Part shown: in pieces, positions 8,377 through 15,800 of the stretch
Numbering within the stretch: the first letter of the stretch is position 1
How the letters are laid out: each line of letters opens with the position of its first letter
Assembly: GCA_002696965.1 (NCBI GenBank)
Contig: NZUB01000002.1
Location: forward strand, 1 to 15,939
Length of the DNA: 15,939 bases
Reading direction: 5' to 3'
Source: Flavobacteriales bacterium
GTDB taxonomy: Bacteria > Bacteroidota > Bacteroidia > Flavobacteriales > TMED113
The notes under the pieces: generated by a model
What the model was told of the DNA's origin: nothing
What the model saw: the letters and a program-made list of their open reading frames with translations, nothing else
Database searches by the model: none
Made by a program: the position numbers and the translations under genes

Positions 8377-10517
8377 GAATAATATATTTATTATCATTAC
8401 TGTTTATTTGTTGTATGAATAAAGAAACAACCAATTCTGTAAAAGCTCCAATTGCACAAAAAATACCAAAAAAACTATCTATTCATGGTGATGAAAGAAT
8501 AGATAATTATTACTGGATGCGCCTTACTGACAAACAGAAGGAAGCTAAAAAACCTGATCAACAAACTAAAGATGTTTTAAATTACTTAAATGCTGAAAAT
8601 CAGTATTTAAAATTTAAAATGGAACACACTGAAAATTTTCAGGAAAAACTTTTTAATGAAATTAAAAATAGAATTAAAAAAGATGATTCTTCTGTTCCAG
8701 TTAGTATTAATAATTACTCTTATTATACGAGATTTGAAAAAGACAAAGAATACCCTTTTCACTGTAGAAAAGCATTAGAAAAAGGTGCTAAAGAAGAAAT
8801 TATGCTTGATGTTTCTAAGATGGCTGAAAATCACGATTATTTCTCTGCTGTAGGTCTATCAGTTAGTCCAAGTGAAAAACTATTAATCTACGGTGTAGAT
8901 ACTGTTTCTAGAAGGGAGTATACATTGCATGTGAAGGACTTAAATTCTGGACAATTGTTAACTGATAAAATATCTAATACTACTGGACGAGGTGTGTGGG
9001 CTAACGATAATAAAACATTTTTCTATACTAAACAAGACCCTATTACACTGAGATCTTTTCAAATTTATAAGCATAAACTGGGAACCCCTCAGTCGGAAGA
9101 CATTCTAGTTTATGAAGAAAAAGATGACACATTCAGTTGCTATGTCTCAAAATCTAAATCTAGAAAATATATTGTTATTGGTAGTTATCAAACTCTATCT
9201 TCTGAATATAGATATATTGATGCAAACCAACCTGATGAAGATTTTAAATTAATTCAAAAAAGAGAAAAAGATCTTGAGTACAATGTATATCACTATCAAG
9301 ATTATTTCTACATACTCACCAATTACAAGGCAAAGAATTTTAGATTAATGAAAACATTAATTTCACAACCATCTAAAGAATACTGGCAAGAAGTGATACC
9401 TCATGATGAAAATGTTTTAATTGAAGGTATAGATATATTTAAGCACTATTTGGTTGTAGAGGAACGCAAAAATGGACTAACACACATAAAAGTAATTAAT
9501 TGGAAAAATAACAGTAGCTATTACATAGAGTTTAATGACCCTGCATACACGGTTTCTACTATGGCTAACCCTGAATATGATACACATATTTTAAGGTTTA
9601 GCTACACATCACTTACCACACCTAGTAGTGTTTTTGATTATGATATGAATGTTAAAAAAAGAGATTTACTAAAACAAGATAAAGTATTAGATATAAATTT
9701 CTCTGTTGATAATTACGAGTCTAAAAGGTATTATGCTACTGCACGAGATGGAAAAAAAATTCCGATTTCATTAGTATATAAAAAAGGAATTCAAAAAAAT
9801 ACAAAAAACCCATTATTATTGTATGGTTATGGAAGTTATGGCTATAGTATGGATCCCTATTTTAGTTCTGTTAGATTAAGTTTATTAGATAGAGGTTTTG
9901 TGTTTGCAATAGCTCATATAAGAGGAGGAGAGGAATTGGGAAGAGAATGGTATGAAAATGGTAAATTACTAAATAAAAAAAATACCTTTTATGATTTTAT
10001 TGATTGTGCAGAGTTTCTAATTGAAGAAAAATACACCTCAAAAAATCAATTATATGCATCTGGAGGAAGTGCAGGTGGCTTACTTATGGGAGCTGTTATA
10101 AACATGAGGCCAGATTTGTGGCGTGGAGTAATTGCTGGAGTTCCATTTGTAGATGTAGTATCAACAATGTTAGATGAAACTATTCCTCTAACAACCGGAG
10201 AATTTGATGAATGGGGTAATCCTAAAAATCAACAATATTATGATTACATAAAATCTTACTCTCCATATGACAATATTGAAGTAAAAGAATATCCTAACTT
10301 ACTTATTACAACTGGTTATTGGGATAGCCAAGTTCAATACTGGGAACCCGCTAAGTGGATAGCTAAATTAAGAGATATGAAAACAGATCAAAATTTATTA
10401 TTAATGGATTGTAATATGGATGTTGGTCATGGTGGTGCATCAGGTAGGTTTAAAAGATACCGAGAAATTGCATTAGAATATTCTTTTCTTTTAGATTTAG
10501 AGGGAATTAGGAATTAA
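8373..10517 (+). CDS. ptrB: Oligopeptidase B-like S9 serine peptidase, probably exported
   Basis: This 714-residue prolyl-oligopeptidase-family enzyme has an N-terminal beta-propeller (about 35-430) and a C-terminal alpha/beta hydrolase domain. The triad is S566 in GGSAGG, D651 in GYWDSQVQYWEPAKW and H686 in DVGHGG. Their spacing (85 and 35 residues) is the same as in Escherichia coli oligopeptidase B as I recall it (S532, D617, H652). E610 and D612 in TTGEFDEW match the acidic pair that makes that enzyme prefer Arg/Lys at P1, so cleavage of short peptides after basic residues is expected. Compared with the cytosolic enterobacterial enzyme there are about 34 extra N-terminal residues, beginning with a hydrophobic leader and a double cysteine (LLFICCMNKE). 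These resemble a lipoprotein signal, so a periplasmic or outer-membrane location is likely. It is translationally coupled to the Bax inhibitor gene, and its last 11 bases overlap the converging methyltransferase gene. Confidence 0.93.
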   Translation: MRIIYLLSLLFICCMNKETTNSVKAPIAQKIPKKLSIHGDERIDNYYWMRLTDKQKEAKKPDQQTKDVLNYLNAENQYLKFKMEHTENFQEKLFNEIKNRIKKDDSSVPVSINNYSYYTRFEKDKEYPFHCRKALEKGAKEEIMLDVSKMAENHDYFSAVGLSVSPSEKLLIYGVDTVSRREYTLHVKDLNSGQLLTDKISNTTGRGVWANDNKTFFYTKQDPITLRSFQIYKHKLGTPQSEDILVYEEKDDTFSCYVSKSKSRKYIVIGSYQTLSSEYRYIDANQPDEDFKLIQKREKDLEYNVYHYQDYFYILTNYKAKNFRLMKTLISQPSKEYWQEVIPHDENVLIEGIDIFKHYLVVEERKNGLTHIKVINWKNNSSYYIEFNDPAYTVSTMANPEYDTHILRFSYTSLTTPSSVFDYDMNVKKRDLLKQDKVLDINFSVDNYESKRYYATARDGKKIPISLVYKKGIQKNTKNPLLLYGYGSYGYSMDPYFSSVRLSLLDRGFVFAIAHIRGGEELGREWYENGKLLNKKNTFYDFIDCAEFLIEEKYTSKNQLYASGGSAGGLLMGAVINMRPDLWRGVIAGVPFVDVVSTMLDETIPLTTGEFDEWGNPKNQQYYDYIKSYSPYDNIEVKEYPNLLITTGYWDSQVQYWEPAKWIAKLRDMKTDQNLLLMDCNMDVGHGGASGRFKRYREIALEYSFLLDLEGIRN

Positions 10518-11031
10518 TTCTTTCACAGTAGACTATATAATATCTTGGTGTAAACATTCTCAAAAGAGGTCTAAAACCAATTTTAAATTCTAATTTTGGT
10601 ATCCACTTTTCAGAATCAATAATTTTCCATCCACTTTTATTTAATAAAAAATCAAATTGTTTTGTTTCAAACTCATGATAATGTTTATCCCAATCATCAT
10701 CATCATTCCAATAAGCATCCGAAAACCACAGCTTTAAAGGTACTGAAGCAATTAATTTAGGTGCCTTTATATTATTTAAAATATTAAATGGAGCCAGCAT
10801 ATGCTCAAAGATTTCAAATGCAGTAACTACATCAATACCTGGTATTAAAACAGAATCAAAACTAGTATCTAAATTTTCTCCAGATGTATTTTTAACATTA
10901 AATCCTTGTTGTTGAATATATTGAGACAATTCATTATGTGTACCTAAATCAAGTATCTGTTCGGAAGGTTGACAATGTTTTGATAAAAATGAAATGGTTT
11001 TTTTATATCTCCAAATTTTAGACTGATTCAT
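10507..11031 (-). CDS. Small class I SAM-dependent methyltransferase-like protein
   Basis: This 174-residue cytoplasmic protein resembles the Methyltransf_23/Methyltransf_11 type of Rossmann-fold methyltransferases. Motif I is ILDLGTHNELSQYI (residues 26-39), with D28 and G30 but without the usual GxGxG pattern. The strand-4 motif VVTAFEIFEHMLAPFNIL and the following ASVPLKLWFS and HYHEFETKQFDFLL, typical of methyltransferases acting on small molecules or sugars, are well preserved. The C-terminal WKIIDSEKW and FRPLLRM segments also fit. At 174 residues it is on the short side. It converges on and overlaps the peptidase gene by 11 bp, and lies just downstream of tRNA-Arg in the same orientation, so the two may share a transcript. 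Substrate unknown. Loss of activity is possible because of the poor motif I. Confidence 0.75.
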   Translation of the reverse strand: MNQSKIWRYKKTISFLSKHCQPSEQILDLGTHNELSQYIQQQGFNVKNTSGENLDTSFDSVLIPGIDVVTAFEIFEHMLAPFNILNNIKAPKLIASVPLKLWFSDAYWNDDDDWDKHYHEFETKQFDFLLNKSGWKIIDSEKWIPKLEFKIGFRPLLRMFTPRYYIVYCERINS

Positions 11032-11044
11032 TCTTATTAAATTG

Positions 11045-11118
11045 TGATCGCGACAGGATTCGAACCTGTGACCGTCTGCTTAGAAGGCAGATGCTCTATC
11101 CAGCTGAGCTACGCGACC
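11045..11118 (-). tRNA. tRNA-Arg (anticodon TCT)
   Basis: On the minus strand a complete cloverleaf is visible: acceptor stem GGTCGCG pairing with CGCGATC (one G-U), D arm with AGCTCAGCTGGATAGAGC, anticodon loop CTTCTAA with anticodon TCT (plus-strand positions 11082-11084), and T arm with GGTTCGAATCC. The discriminator base is A at 11045. The CCA end is not encoded, since the following bases are CAA. It reads AGA codons, a frequent Arg codon in this A+T-rich genome. Confidence 0.97.
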
Positions 11119-11164
11119 ATTTTTTATTAATTTTACGCGAATTTAATAAAGAAATTTAAATTAT

Positions 11165-12172
11165 ATGACTAATTTAAATTTTATAAATATAATTATGTCT
11201 ATACTTTTTATTGAACTTGCATTATCATGTTTAGTTATATTCATAGGAACACAACTGTTAATAAACAGTTCTATTGCTCTATCCAATAAATTAAAAATAC
11301 CAAAACTTATTGTAGGAGTTATAATTGTTTCATTTGCCACATCTTTACCTGAATTTTTTGTAACATGTCAAGCTGCATTAAAAGGATTAAGTGATTTTGC
11401 AATTGGCAATATCATTGGATCCAATATATCTAATCTAGGCCTAGTGCTAGGGGTAATGGCAATAATATCTCCATTAACATTATCAAAAACAGAATTAAAG
11501 TGGAATTATTTTCCTTTAATTGCGTTTAGTATATTCTTTTCAATTGGAATATATACACTTTATTTTTTCAACTCATTATATGGTTTATTATCCATATTAT
11601 TTCTATTTATATTTAGTGTTGTAATTGTGAACAAAGGAGATAAACTTATTGAAAATGAAGAATATAGTGAGTCTGATTTTTTACTAATACTTGGATTTCA
11701 ATTAAAAATAAAATATACAATATTATTTATATTTTCATTAATACTTGGATCAATCACTCTTTGGCTAGGCACAGATTTATTAATTGATTCTAGTAAAAAA
11801 ATTGCTACAATATTTGGAGTTAGTGATAGAGTAATTGCTATTAGTTTAGTAGCAATTGGTACTAGTTTACCCGAACTATTTGCAAGTATCTATTCCATTT
11901 TAAAATCAGAACAAAAAATGGCTATTGGAAATATATTAGGCTCTAATATATTTAATATTCTAGCTGTACTTGGGTTTACTTCTTTAATTACAGACATTAG
12001 TATAAATAAAAATCTCCTTACAGATACTCTTTTTATGTTAGGATTAACATTACTACTAATTCCTTTATTCTACATAAAAAGAAAACAACTTAATAATATT
12101 ATAAGTATTAATAGAATCGGAGGTGTAATTCTATTTTCATTCTATGTTATATATCTTGTCTTGCTTTTTTAA
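11165..12172 (+). CDS. Ca2+/Na+ antiporter, CaCA superfamily (YrbG-like)
   Basis: This 335-residue inner-membrane protein has about ten hydrophobic helices and belongs to the cation/Ca2+ exchanger superfamily, which exports Ca2+ in exchange for Na+ or H+. Both inverted alpha-repeats are intact: FATSLPEFFVT with AIGNIIGSNISN in the first half, and AIGTSLPELFAS with AIGNILGSNIFN in the second. The glutamates in the two SLPE motifs are the expected Ca2+ ligands. The length is normal. The first ATG at 11165 gives a polar ten-residue extension; the internal ATG at 11195 (MSILFIELALS) starts directly in the first helix as in relatives and may be the true start. There is no Shine-Dalgarno site at either. 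It is divergent from tRNA-Arg and faces the end of the putative minus-strand RNA described downstream. Confidence 0.93.
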   Translation: MTNLNFINIIMSILFIELALSCLVIFIGTQLLINSSIALSNKLKIPKLIVGVIIVSFATSLPEFFVTCQAALKGLSDFAIGNIIGSNISNLGLVLGVMAIISPLTLSKTELKWNYFPLIAFSIFFSIGIYTLYFFNSLYGLLSILFLFIFSVVIVNKGDKLIENEEYSESDFLLILGFQLKIKYTILFIFSLILGSITLWLGTDLLIDSSKKIATIFGVSDRVIAISLVAIGTSLPELFASIYSILKSEQKMAIGNILGSNIFNILAVLGFTSLITDISINKNLLTDTLFMLGLTLLLIPLFYIKRKQLNNIISINRIGGVILFSFYVIYLVLLF

Positions 12173-12186
12173 TAAATAGTAAGGAC

Positions 12187-12216
12187 AAAAAAAAAGCGGA
12201 GATTTCTCTCCGCTTT
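12187..12216 (-). terminator. Strong intrinsic terminator, minus-strand orientation
   Basis: On the minus strand a perfect 10-bp stem (AAAGCGGAGA / TCTCCGCTTT) is closed by a GAAA tetraloop and runs straight into nine T. On the plus strand the same hairpin is followed by CCCAAAAAC with no T run, so it is a poor terminator for the antiporter gene. Its polarity says that a transcript arrives from the right, where no protein-coding gene is present. Confidence 0.85.
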
Positions 12217-12685
12217 CCCAAAAACTATAGTCTCCTACAGTCTTCTTTTATCTCTGGGTTTTCCTGCTGATTTTTCTAGTTTTTTATAAAAAAACTCCGT
12301 TAATCAACTTCTCCTATGTCACCCTATCTGAGCATCGCTACTCTATTGAACATAATGTTCAAATTTAAAGTTCTATTTAAATCGATTTCAACACATTAAA
12401 AACATATTGTTATCTTTTTAATAAAATCCATTCGGATTTTAAAACTTTATAAACTAATCGACACTAAGTCACTTAGTTTTCAATAGGAGTCAAAATGACC
12501 CCTGGGTAACTATGGATTATCATTTTAAACAAACTATCTCTAGTTTTTTAAACTGAACAGCTAAATCTATAAAAGATTGAATGAAGATTGACGATTTTAA
12601 AAAATAAAACCTTAATTTTAACAACCACACCCCACTGTCCTGAATGAACGCTTAAAACTTTTCTAAGCTACTTCAAACCCATCGA
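12187..12685 (-). ncRNA. Putative structured non-coding RNA of about 500 nt, family not recognised
   Basis: A minus-strand transcription unit is inferred from a promoter-like TTG-N19-TACGTTTG at 12691-12720 and the intrinsic terminator at 12187-12216, with no open reading frame of note between them. Going 5' to 3' on the RNA, these hairpins can be seen: a 12-bp stem with one bulged G and a GAGA loop (12524-12552); an 8-bp stem AGGGGUCA/UGACUCCU (12485-12503); an 8-bp stem with a GAAU loop (12422-12441); a UUGAAC/GUUCAA stem (12346-12362); a 5-bp stem with a GCGA loop (12330-12343); an 8-bp A/U stem (12278-12296); a 6-bp stem with a GAGA loop (12225-12240); and the terminator with a GAAA loop. 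Four GNRA tetraloops in one short region point to a folded RNA. I looked for the conserved sequences of RNase P RNA, tmRNA, SRP RNA and 6S RNA and did not find them. Ends are estimates to within about 10 nt. Confidence 0.6.
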
Positions 12686-12690
12686 TAAAT

Positions 12691-12720
12691 CAAACGTACA
12701 AAAGATTATATAATATGCAA
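12691..12720 (-). promoter_or_regulatory. Promoter of the putative minus-strand RNA
   Basis: Read on the minus strand, TTG (12720-12718), exactly 19 spacer bases, and TACGTTTG (12698-12691) match the Bacteroidota -33/-7 consensus TTG-N19-TAnnTTTG without a mismatch. Transcription would begin near 12685 and meet the intrinsic terminator about 500 nt further on. This is the best promoter match I found in the window. Confidence 0.6.
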
Positions 12721-12761
12721 GTTTTTCAACTTTTTAGTTATTAAGATTGTATCAACAAAAC

Positions 12762-12780
12762 TTATTAACATTGTTAATAA
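12762..12780. promoter_or_regulatory. 19-bp inverted repeat, possible operator
   Basis: TTATTAAC-ATT-GTTAATAA has perfect 8-bp arms around a 3-bp centre. It lies about 40 bp upstream of the minus-strand promoter box and about 55 bp upstream of the plus-strand one, in the region between the two divergent promoters. The arms are A/T-rich, so chance cannot be excluded. No regulator family was assigned. Confidence 0.35.
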
Positions 12781-12807
12781 CACACTATTTTAATCTAAAA
12801 AAAATAT

Positions 12808-12824
12808 TATTACATGATGTAATA
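12808..12824. promoter_or_regulatory. 17-bp inverted repeat upstream of the repeat-protein promoter
   Basis: TATTACAT-G-ATGTAATA has perfect 8-bp arms around one central base and ends 11 bp before the TTG box at 12836. The position is where an activator of a sigma-dependent promoter would bind. The binding protein is unknown. Confidence 0.35.
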
Positions 12825-12835
12825 TAAAATCCCAA

Positions 12836-12866
12836 TTGAAAAAAATATTTTTTTTCCGTAAATTTA
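12836..12866 (+). promoter_or_regulatory. Candidate promoter of the large repeat protein
   Basis: TTG at 12836-12838, a 20-nt spacer and TAAATTTA at 12859-12866 agree with TTG-N19/20-TAnnTTTG except for the final base. The predicted start leaves a leader of about 25 nt before the ATG at 12896, which has no Shine-Dalgarno sequence. Confidence 0.4.
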
Positions 12867-12895
12867 TTAGTTGAATAAAAAACCCTCTATATATT

Positions 12896-15800
12896 ATGAA
12901 AAAAGTATTTCTATTTCTTTTAGTTTTTCTGTGTTCTTTTTTGAAGTCTCAAAGTTTAAATTTTGAAGCTACTGGTACAGCGCCGGATTGGCTTGCTGAA
13001 GATTTAAATGGAACAACACATATATTATACAATGATTATTTAGATAATAATCAAATTGTTGTATTGGAATTTATGAATGTTAATTGTGGAGCTTGTCAAA
13101 CTTATGCACCATATATAAAAGATTTTTATGAAATATATGGTCCTTCTGGAACTAATCAAGCTTCACTTATTGCTTTAGATATTAATGCGGGAAGTACAGA
13201 TAGCCAATGCTTAAGTTATATAGAAGAATATGAAGCTGAATACCCATTAATCAATGGAAATTCAACAAGTTATTATGGAGGTGAAATTGTATATACTCCT
13301 ACTTTTTACATTATATTTCCTGATGGAACCTATACTAATATATGTACATCATATTGTGAAAACTCTTCTTCCCCTTCTGCCATAAGTGAAGATTTGGGGG
13401 AAATTGTAGATAATTGGTTTGCTATGAGTATGGGACTCAACCCCTGGGGTGATGAACCAGATACAGATTGCAATGCCACTATATTAATTCAATCTAATAC
13501 TGATATCACAATTAATGGAAGTGATATTGATTTAGGTAGTTGGATAGGTGTGTTTTATACTAATTCCAGTGGAAATATGTCATTAGGTGGTGCTATTGAT
13601 TGGAATGGTGAAGTAACGTCAATAGCTGCTTGGGGTTCTGAAGCAGGAATGAACAATGGTTTTGCTAGTAGTGAGGAATTTACTTTTGGTATAATTGATC
13701 CTTCTTCAGGAGAAACAATATATTCTACAGACGCTATATATTCATTTGGTGCAGATAATTATAGTTGTAATGGTTTATCAGGATTATCTAGTATAGCATT
13801 TACATCTGAAAATGTTATTGACAGTGCTTGTGCTGATGATGATGCGTCTATGACACCAATGGATTGTGCTACAGCAGTTGCAGTATTTGGTTGTGATGGT
13901 TCGTGGAATGGTATAACAATTTCAGAGGGTTGTCCAATAACTTGTGACACGTGTCCAGCAGACTGTGCTGATGACGATGCATCTGTTACACCAATGGATT
14001 GCGCAACAGCAGTTGTAGTATTTGGTTGTGATGGCTCATGGAACGGCATGACAATTTCAGAGAGTTGTCCAGTAACTTGTGATGCTTGTGGAGGTGATTC
14101 AGAAACAGTTATTGATATAAATTGGGATAATGAGCCAGATACAGACTGTAATGCCACTATATTAATACCAGCTGATGCTGATATTATAATTAATGGTGAA
14201 TCGCCATCAATAGGTGATTTAATAGGTGTTTTTTACACTAATTCTAATGGTGGTTTATCTTTAGGTGGATATGCTGAATGGACTGGAGAAGTAACATCTA
14301 TTGCTGCTTGGGGCTCAGAAGCTGGTTTAAATAATGGTTTTCAAGTAGGAGAAGAATATATATGGTATGTTTATGACAATGAAACAGGACAATCTATTCC
14401 AGCATCTGATATTGAAATGAGTTTTGGTGATAATAGTTATTCTTGTAATGGACTTTCTGGTTTAGCTTCATTATCTGCTTTTGGAACTATACCAGGATGT
14501 ATGGATGACACAGCATTTAATTATAATGAAAATGCTGAAGAAGATGATGGCTCTTGTTGTTATATTGCTGGATGTACAGATTTTACAATGTTTAATTATG
14601 ATGAAACAGCATGTTTTGATGATGGTTCATGTGTATTTGTTATGACAGGCTGTACGGATTCAGCGGCTTTTAATTTTGACCCCTTAGTTAATACAGATGA
14701 TGGCTCATGTTGTTATATTGGGGGTTGTATGAATTCAGAAGCGTTTAACTATGATTCAAATGCTTGTTTTGATGATGACTCTTGTATTGATGTTGTAATT
14801 GGTTGTATTGAAGAAGGTGCATGCAATTATGATCCATTAGCTAATACAGAGGGAGATTGTGATTTTGGAACATGTGCTGGATGTATGGATTCAGCAGCAT
14901 GTAATTATGATTCTAATGCTACTATTGATGATGGTTCCTGTCTAGAACTTGATGAATGTGGTGTTTGTGGTGGCAATGGTATTCCAGAAGGTTCGTGTGA
15001 TTGTGATGGTAATATAGATTTAGGATGTGGTTGTGGAGAACCTGCTCCATCTGGTTGTGATAATATTTGTGGATCAATAGCAATAATTGACGATTGTGGA
15101 GTTTGTGATGGAGATAATAGTTCTTGTAGTGGATGTACAAATTCCAACGCATTCAATTACGACTTAACTGCAACAATAGATAATGGATCATGTGAACTTA
15201 CTCCATTTGGCAATGAACCAGATACTGACTGTAACGCAACAATACTAATACCATCAGATGTAGATATTAGTATTGACGGCTCACCTATTTCCTTAGGTAG
15301 TTGGATTGGTGTATTTTACACTGATAATAATGGAACCTTAGCTTTTGGTGGTGGTGTTGAATGGACTGGAGAAGTAACATCTATTGCTGCTTGGGGTTCT
15401 GAGGCTAATGAAGATAATGGATTTCAAATCGGAGAAGAATATACATGGGGGGTTTATAATATAGATAATGAAGAGATATCTTTAGCAGGTAGTGTATCTA
15501 TGAGTTTTGGTGACAACACCTATTCTTGTAATGGACTTTCAGGTTTATCATCTTTAGAAGCTGGTATTATACCTGGCTGTACAGATTTAGAAGCATTTAA
15601 TTATAATGAAAATGCAGAGGAAGATGATGGCTCATGTTGTTATATTGGGGGTTGTATGAATTCAGAAGCGTTTAACTATGATTCAAATGCTTGTTTTGAT
15701 GATGAATCTTGTATAGATGTTGTAATTGGTTGTATAGAAGAAGATGCATGTAATTATAATTCAATAGCAAATACAGCTGGAGATTGTGATTTTGAAACTT

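Larger units (their letters stand above)
12173..12895. other. 723-bp stretch without a protein-coding gene
   Basis: Between the antiporter stop and the large repeat-protein start, all six frames are broken by frequent stops. From left to right the stretch holds the minus-strand terminator, the hairpin-rich body of the putative RNA, its minus-strand promoter, two palindromes, and the plus-strand promoter of the repeat protein. A 22-codon minus-strand open stretch ending at about 12244 (containing KKLEKSAGKPRDKRRL) has no start codon and lies inside the RNA. I do not call it a gene. Confidence 0.7.
13451..15567 (+). repeat. Three dispersed copies of a ~120-residue module (A1-A3)
   Basis: Copies start at about 13451, 14126 and 15209 and each spans about 360 bp. 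Shared landmarks in order are EPDTDCNATILI, a GS/GD-x-IGVFYT strand, GEVTSIAAWGSEA, a NGF-x-GEEY strand and YSCNGLSGL. The two conserved cysteines (DCN and SCNG) could close each module. A2 and A3 are closer to one another (WTGEVTSIAAWGSEA, MSFGDN-x-YSCNGLSGL) than to A1. I do not recognise the family by name; a beta-sandwich fold is a guess. Confidence 0.75.

Noticed and set aside
11042..11045. Encoded CCA end of tRNA-Arg
   Set aside because: After the discriminator A the minus strand reads CAA, so CCA must be added by the nucleotidyltransferase.
12187..12216. Terminator of the antiporter gene on the plus strand
   Set aside because: The hairpin is followed by CCCAAAAAC on the plus strand, without a T run. 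The T run exists only in the minus-strand direction, so at best it works weakly for the antiporter.
12245..12310. Minus-strand 22-codon open stretch containing KKLEKSAGKPRDKRRL
   Set aside because: It begins right after a stop with no ATG, GTG or TTG start, and lies inside the hairpin-rich RNA region. A frameshifted or leaderless peptide cannot be excluded but is not supported.
12187..12685. Identity as RNase P RNA, tmRNA, SRP RNA or 6S RNA
   Set aside because: The P4 sequences of RNase P (GAGGAAAGTC and ACAGAA), the tRNA-like ends and tag frame of tmRNA, the SRP loop sequence and a long closing stem of 6S type are all missing.
13759..14157. Minus-strand open frame of 132 codons
   Set aside because: It is antisense to the ShKT-like part of the large secreted protein. 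Its apparent repeats are the mirror of the plus-strand 135-bp repeat, and the composition is not protein-like.
14905..15156. Two overlapping minus-strand frames of 83 and 76 codons
   Set aside because: Both lie opposite the CGVCGG/GC-repeat segment. Low-complexity Ser/Pro/Gln and His/Asn/Leu composition reflects codons of the plus-strand repeats read backwards.
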